Both the position numbers and the translations under genes were made by a program. A stretch of 64,000 nucleotides of DNA from Stropharia rugosoannulata (taxonomy: Eukaryota; Basidiomycota; Agaricomycetes; Agaricales; Strophariaceae): positions 2,046,001 to 2,110,000 of the forward strand of contig JANCIK010000012.1 in assembly GCA_028532985.1 (NCBI GenBank), written 5' to 3'. Below, piece after piece: positions 21,588-31,331 of this stretch (the first letter of the stretch is position 1; every line of letters starts with the position of its first letter). The notes under the pieces are model-generated. The model saw only the letters and a list, made by a program, of their open reading frames with translations. It was not told the DNA's origin and searched no databases.

Positions 21588-22566
21588 TGACAGGGCTGCT
21601 TTTTGGCTACGGGTGTAAACAGCCAGGAGTTCCGTTAATGGGATAGCTGCGCGCAGGAAACACAGAGGGACTAGAGTGGCGCCTGACTCGTAGTCTGCAG
21701 CTATCAGCGCGCCTTATGACGATAAGCGCCTGCGCGCACCGTATTGCGAGAGATCGGTCAGCGAGCTGCACAGCCTAAAGTGCATAGTCTGGTCATCCGT
21801 GCGAGCGATCGGAGAGGCGTAGAACGGTTAAGCACCAGCAAAGTGCGGTGTGAGTACAGCTGAGCGAGTACCAAGGGCGGTGTGAAGGGCTGTGCGCGCA
21901 TCTCATGTGCGCGCATCGCAAAAGGCAGAATTTGCCTAAGTCCACACATCATGTGACCGTGGCGGCGCGCATCAAAAGAGACGCGCAAAAGCCCGAGGGA
22001 ACAAACGACATGCGCGCAGCGAATGCCAAGGGATCAGGACACTCGAAGGGAAGCCCGGATGCGATGCGCGGACCTTTGGCCGCGCGTTGCTAGTATTTAC
22101 TTCACCTTATTATTAGTACACATGCGCACATCGCATATAAACCTGTATCCTTGTCTATAGTAATTTAAGCAATTGTCTACCCACTAGATCTGTGTGTGAG
22201 TCCGCGCATCGCACGAGGTCACCGGACCCGGAAGTGCGCGCAGCGAAGCCGTTCGCTAAAAACAACTTATTTCATTTATCATTTTGCCTAGCGCACGCCA
22301 CTAGCAACCGGGCTCTATTCGAGATTTACTAGAATTAAACCCCTCCTTACAAACGAATTTGCAGGCACTACTTGCTATTACAAAGACTAGAGGACACGAG
22401 GTGCGCGCATCGCACTCCCAGAACGGGAACCAGAGCAGAGCATAGATTATACTAGCCGTTTAGTTGAGGGCGTTCGCTCGATCTAAGGGATAGGATCTCG
22501 CTCCGCTGGGTGTGCGTGTGTGTTGTGTTTCGCGATTTCGAGTCTAGCTACGCAGTAGACCTCTCA
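21588..22566 (+). repeat. 3' LTR of the gypsy element (979 bp)
   Basis: It matches the 5' LTR from TGACAGGG to CCTCTCA but lacks about 230 bp; 'gatctgtgtg' is joined directly to 'tgagtccgcgcatc'. A few single-base differences are also present, some of them inside palindrome copies (for example tgcgcaca for tgcgcgca near 22124). CCGT follows at 22567. Confidence 0.92.
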
Positions 22567-22570
22567 CCGT

Positions 22571-23277
22571 ACAGAGGGAATATAGCGGGCTATTTGGCAG
22601 GAGCCTGATAGACCCTGAAAAGCGGGTACAGTCGGAGGCAAGATGACTCACCAGTGGGGTAACTCTGTCCCGGCTTACATTCCAAAAAGCCAAGGTGTAG
22701 TAAAACTGACTGTACTCAGGAGGCAGGCAGACGCCCAGGCACTAAAAGACAGTTTAACCGTTCTAAAAATAGGCTCGTTCCTGACAAGCCTCCAGAATCT
22801 ATCCTTTTTCAGTTATTTCAAATTCTTACTCCACTCATCTAGAACGACTAAAATGTAATTAAACGGGCAGAACCGTATGGACCTACAAACCAATCAGGTG
22901 CGAGGTTTTAGTAGAACACCTCCGGGCGCCTACGAAAACCTGCCTCCCAGAAACGTATAAATACCCCAGCATGTAACGTAGAATAGCAGGTTCCCCCGAG
23001 TAGATTTACCTAGAGTGAATATATATGGTTAAAGTCCTCACTGCGAGTTTAGAGAGAGTTCCAAGCTTTTGACAGATTACTTGACTAAGTCTTGAGTCTG
23101 GAAGCAGTTTTGCAGGCAATGTTTAACGTATACCTGGAGCGGTTTAATTTTGCAGGCAGTGTCATCGCGCACATACCTGGAGCGGTTAAACAGTTTTCAG
23201 TTCTCTTTCTGATCGTCGTGTCAGACTAAGTCTCATTCGAGCACCTCGCGTTATACGCACACAAACTACACTTATCA
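22571..23277 (+). mobile_element. Old LTR, right part
   Basis: It continues the LTR interrupted at 6793: the first bases contain another tatagcgggct repeat. A promoter-like tataaatacc lies near 22960. The proposed end is cttatca at 23271-23277, the inverted form of the start TGATA. The 280 bp after it, up to the first accessory gene of the KDZ element, contain no gene I can support. Confidence 0.42.
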
Positions 23278-23560
23278 CACTACACTACCACGCCCTTGGG
23301 CTGAGTCTTTGTGTTAAGAAAACGTTTACCCGGCTTATATTATAAAAGACAACTGTGTCTTTCTTTTGTACATAGACCCCCGACTTCACATTAAAGAAGC
23401 ATTTGTTTGAGATTGGTTGTGTGTTTTTGTTGTGGTTGTTGGTGGTGTTGTGTTAGATCATTTCTAGCAGGACATACAAACGGGCCATCACTGAGCACTT
23501 GGCCAGACCCAACCACTTCAGCTGTGTCGGCACCAGTTAAACCGTGAAACTACACCATGG

Positions 23561-26500
23561 ATGCTAGTAGACTATGTCTACCACTACGGTGTCGATCTCG
23601 AAAAATCGAAGCAAGTTTTCACTTTTGATGGTCTGCATAGCCGGATGATCGGAGGGATGACCGCACTAGTTGGTATAGAGAAGAGTGCGGGTGGGATACC
23701 GAAAAATGTGTTATTTGGTGGTACGTTATTTCAATGTTCTACATTACTTTGTACATTAATGACATTTGATATAGGCCATGCAATCCCTAGCTGGTTCAAA
23801 ATGAAGTCAAAAACTAAGGAAAACAAGGCAAAGGATGGAACCGACGCGAAGGAGATGGAACAGAGTGCGGATAAAGGGAGGGGAAGGACAAAGAAGGAAG
23901 AGAAAGGCAAAGGAAAAGAGAGGGACGAAGGTGAGCCCAACAAGACATGCTGATGGTTCCATGCTGACATTATTACGCGCTCTTTAGACTCTGTCACCTG
24001 GGCCACATTGCCCACCGATACGGCAAAGAAGCAGCCTCGTAGGGTAAGAAGGAAGATATTTACAAAATAATGGTAACTAATATATATACAGACGCGCAAA
24101 AAAATCACGTCAAAAGTATATGTGTCCTCGGACGAAGAGCTGCTAGCCCAGGGATCAAGAGTCGAGACGGTAGAAACAGGAGAGATTGGGTCTTTGAAAG
24201 ACCTCGGACATGCTCCGAGCCCAGTCCGAATATCACCACCGAGACCGCCGAAGCTAGTTGGTGTCGTTCCGAAAGTTGACGGCATTGCGAACTCGGTCGT
24301 CGATCACCAAAGGCAGCTCATAGGGCCCTTGGAAACTGCCCTAGCCCCCTCAAAGGTCAGAACGATGCCGAAGGATGTCGGAGAGACCCCGATGCAGCAT
24401 GAAATGGCCAAAGCAGGTCCTTCGCGTCTGGATCGCCAGATGGAAACACCGGGTTCCACGGGTTTGGAGGCCATGGACACAACGGCGAACCAGGATATGG
24501 AGGTAGACCAGCTTGACCAGAGCAACGGGGACAATGAAAACACGAATACCAACGAGAATAGGACCGGTACTTCAAATCGGGCACGCCGTCCACCTAACAA
24601 GTCCACATGGCCAGAGGTAGTTCTTCCGACAAAGAAGCGTCCAAGAAAGGATGACATTGCTCCTCAGCCACCGACTCGGGGCCCGACACGGAGATCCATG
24701 CGCAAGAAATACATGGAACTAAGTGAAGATGCCGGCGAGCCCAGCCATTTGGATCCGACGTTCAAACCTTTGGAGGAGGCCAAAAAGAGGAAGGCGTCAG
24801 CGGTCGTCGATCGTCCTTGCAACTGGTGTCTCTTGGGCGGCCATGCCTGTCAATATCGCGACAAGTACACGTTGCGGGACCGCTTGAAATGGGAAAGGGA
24901 TCCCGATGAGAAGCGGATTGCATGTCTCCGATGCAAGACGATGAAGGTAAAATGTGAACTTAGCCGCGGCAAGGACAACAGGAGGAGGTATGTAACTGAT
25001 GATGGCTACGACAGTCGAAGCTCCGACTCCGATGACAAGGCAACCAGCTCTGACGAAGACGACGGGTGGGGCGAAAAAGAAGTCAAGAATATGGCAAGGC
25101 GGCGTTCCCGGTCGGCACACGACCGATACAGATTGCAGTTGACTCTGCATTATGAGACCCCCTTGGGTCAATTTGCACAGCCTCTTCAGGCCATGGAGAC
25201 CGGTCGGGGCGGCGCCAATGACTTCATCCCAACAAACCTGGGCGAGCTTCTAGTGAAGACATTGCAAGATGTGCGAGTTGTGATGGACAACGTGCAGCAG
25301 GTGATGTCCGAACAGGTGGCACAGGGGAAAAGGTTACATCGAGTCGGGGACCAAGTCTCACGGATGGCAATTGCACTCGATAGAGGATCAATACCACGGT
25401 CAGAACAAGTCCAAGAAGATGGCCTTCTGAACACCTCGACAGAAGTGAGATACCGACCCGTTTCCTCCCGCAAGCGACGATTTGTGCTATCGGATAGTTC
25501 ATCAGGCACCAAAGCCATCGTACAAGGCGAACGGGGGCACATGCCTTCTGCGCAGCACCCCCGGCCGGCCGCCGACTATGATGCACAAGAGCTTGTGGAA
25601 ATGGTGAGTCCGGCCCGGCCACCATCGGAAGCTACTGCGCATGAGCCTGCGGAGGCCGAACATGCCATGAACGAGGGTCTGGAGGCGCACCGACAGTCGA
25701 CATTGCCGATGTCTGTCAACGAGCAGTTGGTCACAGCCCAGTCATTGGGTCCAGAAGATACTGCGCAGGGGCCTGAGCAGTCGATGACCGGCGATGAATT
25801 TCCCGGACAACAAACGGAACCGACCGACGTACAGGACACGGAGCCCGAGCAATCAGTGTCAAACAAAGATCAGCAACCGGGTCAAGAATCGCAACCTACT
25901 GCAAATGCTGAACCATTTGCAGAGACCTCTGTGGATGACGCAGGCCCGCGGGACTCCTATTCTCCCTCCGTTGAGAACCAGCAGGGGAACAACCCGGACT
26001 CCGAGGACGTGGCCGGGGCGAAATCAGCCGTTCCGACTCCGGATCCGCTGCCAGAGGACTCTGAGCGTCAGCAGGAGATCCAGCCGGACTCCGAGATGAT
26101 TGCTGAGGCGACAACCGCCGTTGCAACTGCGGATCCGCTGCAAGACCCCACGGGCATCGCTCAACGCGGATCAGAGGAAGCTGCCAAGGCATCTAATGAA
26201 GTCGAAGATCCTACTGTTTCTGCGTCCATTCCCACAGCGATGTCCATCCCAACTCAGAAGGATTCCCTTGGTGTTGCAGATGGACGTCAAGACTGTCCAC
26301 TGGAGGAGTCAAGTAAGTACTTCTTCCGTTCTGGTATTTTTGTAATAATTTCTTTTATTCTCAGGCGACATAGCTGTTCAGATGGGAGCCAACCCAGCCC
26401 TGGTCAATGCAATCGACCAGCTTCTGGAAAAATCACACGATGCCGCAACAGAGCAGCGGCTAATGTCTCAGGGCATCAACGCGATGATGGATCCAGACCG

Positions 26501-26747
26501 CCTCTCTCCACTCACTAACATCGAGGACGACAATTCCACGGCGCCCGACTCGGTTCCCGGTCCGTCTCGGTTGCGTAAACGCGCGGCAGGTGCAGAACTG
26601 TGGGTGGAAACACATCCCCCAATACCTCCAGAGCTTCAAGATGACACGGATACCATAGCCGGGAGAGTCAGCAAGAAGAGGAAAATGAATGACAAGCTGC
26701 CCCGCCGCATGATGACAACTGGACACGGGAAGAAAAAGAAGACATGA
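23561..26747 (+). CDS. KDZ-linked accessory protein with Cys clusters
   Basis: A multi-exon gene from ATG 23561 to stop 26747. Introns inferred at about 23720-23774 (GTACGT...ATATAG), 23931-23988, 24043-24092 and 26315-26366; exons join in frame. The N-terminus (MLVDYVYHYGVDL) is followed by a long Lys/Glu-rich stretch. In the middle lies CNWCLLGGHAC and, about 30 residues on, CLRCKTMKVKC, a pair of C-x2-C-x5/6-C modules resembling the Zn2Cys6 fungal type and probably binding zinc. The C-terminal 300 residues are acidic, Pro/Ser/Glu-rich and disordered, ending in a basic tail (KKRKMNDKLPRR, GKKKKT). A DNA-binding accessory role for the transposon is an inference. The start could lie in a further upstream exon. 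Confidence 0.7.
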
Positions 26748-26884
26748 GTTGAAGCACTTGTATTTTGTATATACTTTTTGTGGATGTACTTAACCCCTAC
26801 CTGTTTATTGTTTTTTGTAATGTCATATCTTGTCATCATTATAAATTGATTGCTATTCCGATATACATCCAAGTATCTGAGTAT

Positions 26885-29287
26885 TCAATTGTCCCCTCTC
26901 TTCTTATAAATGGTCATGGATGGTGAAGAACCAACAACTGTGGGACTAGACCCAATCATCTGATCATATGCAGCACCTTTTTCTGTACGTTTACAAGATC
27001 TTCCAGGCATTTGACGAGTATATAGATTCTCGGTCAGCTGCCACTGGGAATGTGTTTCATTTTCAATCCTGGGATCCTGTTGTTGCTTAAAGTTTTTCTT
27101 GCGTGGCCGGAGTGCGGGAGTTTCAGGCATCAGATTTCGGACTGGCGTGCTCGGGGGCCAATCAGGTCCATCCGAAGCCACTTCACTTTCAGGAGATTCA
27201 ATCCTTATTTTCCTGATGGTGGATTTACCCTGTCTGATCTTCACCTGCTTTGGGTCGCTGCTATCATCCTCAGAGTGTACAACACCATCAGGTGTCTGAC
27301 TGGATGCCACTGACACATCTGGGGTAAGTGCTGGAATGTTCATCGACGACCTTTGTGTTGAAGCCAAACCTCTCGGTCTTGGCCGAGGTCTTTCCTTTTG
27401 AACACGGGAACGATCAGCGACCGAGTTATCTGTATCGGTGTCATGTAAAAACTTGTCAGTGGACTCTGCTGGCGTAGGTAACCTAGTCGTCGGCCCCCGG
27501 TCGGCGCCGCCCCGCTTTTCCTGCCCTTTTCCCGAGGCAAATTCCACTGAAACCTCGTGTTGCTGATTTATAGTCACTTTATATTCACCAATGAAAGAAA
27601 TGATTTAACAAACCTTGGGAGCTTGGCTGGTTCCCTGGTTCTGCTCCTTCCGTGAACCTGAAATTTCATTCAAGTCTGCACATTCCGTACTTGAATGACT
27701 GTCGGAGGCTGTCTCTGCACCAGCGTGTGCGTTTTCGGAGCCCGCCCCGGCGCCGAGGTTTGCCATGTCGGAGCCCGCATCGGCGCCGACATCTACCACT
27801 TCCGCCCTTTGATCAGCAGTTGTCTCTTCTTCTGTAGGGACTGACCGTGAGCTGGGGGCTTTAAACTCCGTCAACATTCCGTCAGGGTATTGGGCAGATC
27901 CTGGTATGTCATCCTGCTTCACATTTGAAAACTGGAATGGCAGTTCACCCTGGCTTTCCCTATATCTCCATAATCTCAAAATCTGGCTGGTCTGATGAAC
28001 TTTGTAACTGTGAGGATCACTGAATTCAATTCCATCGGGCATGTATATTTCGTCAACAAAAATGCTCCAATGGTAATCCCCGTCAGTCATAAATTTGTAA
28101 GGTGTGGCAGCTTTTCTGCCATATGCCAACTTGTAGTGTTGACCAATGTATTGGCGTATTGCCCTTTCCTGCGTTTCAAGGTATTCGACACCTGTGCTGC
28201 TCGTGATTGCGGGCGGTACACGTGGCAAACCACCCTTGTTGACCAATACTGGACTAGCAGTGGAATTAGCATCCCCGTTCAGACCGACAGCGCTAAGCTT
28301 GATAGCAAATTTGGTATACTCAATGTATTTCTTCAGGAACAAATTGAATTCCTTTGGAGCCCATCTCTGGAAGCTAGGAACATATGTAGGGGAGCTGCCC
28401 TGCATATTCTGCGTGTCAAAGCTATATTTGTTCAGTTTTTAGGAACGCACTACTGGTTAAACACAATTGATATGCTCACACGGTGTACACCCCTTTCCTG
28501 TCTTTGCCTTGGAAGCAGGAGAATGATGTTGTTCGGATGCCCATACTTTCCCATTTGATCTTATCCGCCGCTTTGGCCACTTTAGTGGAATATTTCATGG
28601 CGTTCCTAATGTTGACGTGATTAAAGATCGAAGTAACGAAGATCTTGGCGCTCACTCAATCTGTATGTCCTTTGGCACACTGTTTAGTTGCCATTGCTCC
28701 AACTCCTTCAAGTACTCTTCCCGTTCTTCATCTGTCAGTTCTTCCTTGATTATTTTTTTTGCTCCTTGGTAGTGACCTATCCATTCCTGACTGCTGGCAT
28801 CAATGTCGGTGCCGGCCCAACTCCGTGCCAAAACCTCAATTTCCTTTTTTTTTTTTTTGGGCAGTGACAACGGTATCAAAAGTCATTTTGTAGTTGAGCC
28901 CTGGAATATGGAGGGTACATTCTTTTCTTCCATGATTGCGAAACCAGTTGTAGACCCACTAAATAATTATGCCATTAGCGTTTTTGAGCCGATTCGGACA
29001 CCGACCGGTGGGTCAATCAGTGTTTTGCTCACCAATTTCCTCTTCTTCCATTGCTTCTTTGGCTCTGGATCCTTCTCTATGGCATTCCGGCTATACCTTT
29101 CCTTATAGCACTCCCTTATCAACGGTAAAACAACATCTCGTAACCATGTGTTTTTTTGCCCTCTCTTCTGGGCCTTATATGCATCCAGATGGGTTTTCAA
29201 GATCTCTTTTTCTTTGGCTGTCCATGGCTCTGGAACTGATGCATCCTTCGCCACTGCAATCACTGTCTCTTCGGTAGACAGAGGCAT
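26885..29287 (-). CDS. KDZ-linked accessory protein with a poly-A frame break
   Basis: Starts at 29287 (MPLSTEETVIAV) with PWTAKEKEILKTHLDAYKAQ and WKKRKL, then by splicing WVYNWFRNHGRK; this Trp/Lys-rich helical N-terminal block is a pattern I associate with transposon-linked basidiomycete genes. Further exons follow (about 28878-28659, 28607-28484, 28415-27606 and 27570-26885), ending NKKRGDN-like with basic and Pro-rich segments. At 28845-28858 there is a run of 14 A (minus strand) that shifts the frame by one; with 13 A the frame would stay open through EIEVLARSWAGTD. So the gene is either recently broken, corrected by slippage, or carries a sequencing error at the homopolymer. Confidence 0.62.
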
Positions 29288-29677
29288 GGATAATGAACGG
29301 GGAATGTTAAGTTAGTAATTAGAATTTGACCCCTTTTGGCAAGGCGCACACTGTTGCAATTTGCATGCCATCGATAAATTAAAGTATACGATCTGATCGG
29401 TGATTCCGACATGTCGCCGACCAATGCCAATCTATACAGCTGATATCAGGTAATGAGGTAGATATTCACGAGATTTATTGAAGAATACATACAGATTCTA
29501 TGATAGAGAGTGTAATTGCAGTGAACACCCGATGCAGAGTGGGATGATGTTATTCTCCTCATCCTTCTTAGACTTTGATCAACTTACACTGTTTCTACTG
29601 CTGTAAATAAATATTGGTCGTGTTCGATGCAGATAATGCAACTAGGCAATACCTGTTGCATACGAAGTGTGCCCATG
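29288..29677. other. Intergenic region of the KDZ element, left of the Tc1 insertion
   Basis: AT-rich, no open frame I can support. It is the upstream region of the accessory gene that starts at 29287. Confidence 0.5.
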
Positions 29678-29679
29678 TA

Positions 29680-31007
29680 CTCGGGGTGAACAAAAGTATG
29701 GAAACACGTGACTCGCACGGCCACTATTCTTGACATACAATGTTTGAAATACAACATTTGACTCACACCACACTGGATAGAAAATTATAATACTTAAATA
29801 TGTTGTGTAATATATATTTCACTATGTATATGGAACATTAAAATTTGGTATGCCAACCCTTGGCTGAAATAACAGCATTTACACGATCCTTCATCTTTCC
29901 GGTATGTTTCATGATATCTTCATCAGTTATTCCATCCCAAACTTGCTGAATTGCTGGCCAAAGTTTATCGAGGGTATCTTTAGATCCAGGTATATCTGCC
30001 ACGCAATTTTTGAGCAAAAGCCAAAGGGGCTCGATGGGATTTAGGTTGGGTGAAGATGGTGGGTGTGGGAGTGTCGAAATGCCAAGGTCCTTTCGAGCTT
30101 TGGTTGCAACCATGCTACGGTGGCTTGGTGCTCCATCTTCGACTACAAGTGGCCATATACCCTCTTCTTTGTGAACCTGCTCCAAAAAGTGAATTAATGG
30201 CCCCTTTAGAACTTGATCTGTGTATCGTTGACCATTTAACCCTCCTCCTGATTTGTGACCTTTGCTCTTTTCAGCCTGCAGAGCAAGATCAAGCTGGATA
30301 ATTGGTCCTTTCTTTTTGGACATGATACAGGCCCATACCATGAGTGATTTACGGCCACTTCTGAAGGTTGGTGAGATTGTTTCGGGTAAATATTCCTCAC
30401 ACGGTAAGCGTGTGGCAAGGCGACGGCCTGGGCGCTCTCCGAGATCAATTGATGCCTCATCTGTCCATATAATGGTACCATTCCAGTCTCGGTTTTTATT
30501 CTCCTGGGCCCATATAAGACGTTTGGCAACAGCTTGTTTACTCAGGTATGGTTTCTCGCGTGATACACGGCGGTGATAGCCAGCTGCATGTGCAACTTTC
30601 CGAACTTGGCTTGCTGTGACACCATCAATCATTGCAGCTATGTCTTTATAAGGCTTGAAGCGGTTCTGGCGGATGGTCCTGATTATTTGACGTCTTCCTC
30701 TATCATCCACAGCCTTTGGACGGCCAGAACGTGGTAGAGATTGGTGTGTATTGTGGAGTTTGTCTCGTTGTACTGTTTTGAATGCTGCTGACTTTGAACA
30801 GTTGCCTAATTTGTTGGATATTTCTTGAAAAGTGTATCCCTCATCATGAAGGGCTAGAATACGGCCTCGCTTGGAGGGCGAGAACTCAACTGAAGCATTG
30901 GAGGGCATATAGTACGAGTAGAAAGTGGAAGTACTAGGTTAAGAAAAGGAGAACGCGTAAATATAAACCTCATGTGACCTCGTTTCCATACTTTCGGACG
31001 CCGCGAG
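29680..31007 (-). mobile_element. Complete Tc1/mariner transposon (1328 bp)
   Basis: Imperfect terminal inverted repeats start CTCGGGGTG on the left and CTCGCGGCG on the right (reverse strand) and share the block AAAGTATGGAAAC at the same distance from the ends. TA lies at 29678-29679 and 31008-31009, the target duplication typical of the superfamily. One intact transposase gene fills the element. It is nested between two genes of the KDZ transposon. Confidence 0.92.
29838..30908 (-). CDS. Tc1/mariner transposase, DD34E
   Basis: A 356-residue intronless transposase that would bind the inverted repeats and cut and paste the element into TA sites. The N-terminus has paired helix-turn-helix domains (GRILALHDEGYTFQEISNKL; then PRSGRPKAVDDR, a typical GRPR-type linker, and the second helix-turn-helix around DIAAMIDGVTASQVRK). 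The catalytic triad is complete: D in IIWTDEAS, D in VVEDGAPSH and E in PNLNPIEPLW, with 34 residues between the second D and the E (DD34E). No stop or frameshift interrupts it, so it may be active. The start is the only ATG close to the terminal repeat and fits the usual length of 340-360 residues. Confidence 0.95.
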   Translation of the reverse strand: MPSNASVEFSPSKRGRILALHDEGYTFQEISNKLGNCSKSAAFKTVQRDKLHNTHQSLPRSGRPKAVDDRGRRQIIRTIRQNRFKPYKDIAAMIDGVTASQVRKVAHAAGYHRRVSREKPYLSKQAVAKRLIWAQENKNRDWNGTIIWTDEASIDLGERPGRRLATRLPCEEYLPETISPTFRSGRKSLMVWACIMSKKKGPIIQLDLALQAEKSKGHKSGGGLNGQRYTDQVLKGPLIHFLEQVHKEEGIWPLVVEDGAPSHRSMVATKARKDLGISTLPHPPSSPNLNPIEPLWLLLKNCVADIPGSKDTLDKLWPAIQQVWDGITDEDIMKHTGKMKDRVNAVISAKGWHTKF

Positions 31008-31331
31008 TACATTATACAAAAGATATTATATTATACTGTTGTATTTGCATCCATGGCCAACCCGCTTAGACGGGTTGTTGTTCTTTACTGACCTGTAATA
31101 TGCTGTGCACTGAAGTTCTGAACAATAAACAAGAACAAGAGTAAAAAAAAACAATAAGATAACGAATACAATGTTGTCATAGTATTCTACATTCATTGAA
31201 TATATTTAATTCTAACTTGTTACTTCATTGGGTAACGGGTCCAAGTCAATTGTTTGTACCGAACATATAAAAGGAATACGAAAGGTATCATAGAACTTCA
31301 CTTCTCCTTTGCTGATCTCTGTCCTCTGATA

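Larger units (their letters stand above)
6794..22566 (+). mobile_element. Complete 15.8-kb Ty3/gypsy retrotransposon with antisense gene cassette
   Basis: Order: 5' LTR (6794-8003), primer-binding site, leader, gag, protease, reverse transcriptase-RNase H-integrase, four antisense spliced genes (15475-20968), polypurine tract, 3' LTR (21588-22566), flanked by CCGT duplications. The three retroviral-type reading frames are uninterrupted with all catalytic motifs, and the LTRs are nearly identical apart from one deletion, so insertion was recent and the element may still be active. The roughly 6 kb between pol and the 3' LTR is unusual; most fungal gypsy elements have almost nothing there. Confidence 0.93.
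6794..22566. repeat. Dispersed palindromic octamer TGCGCGCA (often TGCGCGCATCGCA)
   Basis: TGCGCGCA equals its own reverse complement. Copies are scattered over the whole gypsy element: in both LTRs (for example near 7083, 7100, 7217, 7327, 7670, 7838), in gag and protease (9177, 10308), at the end of pol, and between and inside the antisense genes (15448, 15789, 16001, 16646, 17067, 17088, 17597, 18060, 18245, 18570, 18870, 19402, 19460, 19957). It is almost absent from the neighbouring elements. Within the antisense genes many copies coincide with introns, where the form GTGCGCGCA serves as the 5' splice site. Confidence 0.8.

Noticed and set aside
5939..23277. Full retrotransposon belonging to the old LTR
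   Set aside because: Apart from the nested gypsy element no gag or pol fits it, and no target duplication was found; only an LTR is supported.
22571..23560. Left terminus of the first KDZ element
   Set aside because: No inverted copy of the right end (AGTCCCC...GGGGACT) or array of repeats could be found, so no boundary was assigned.
24304..25866. Several minus-strand frames of 80-130 aa
   Set aside because: Shadows of the 23561-26747 accessory gene.
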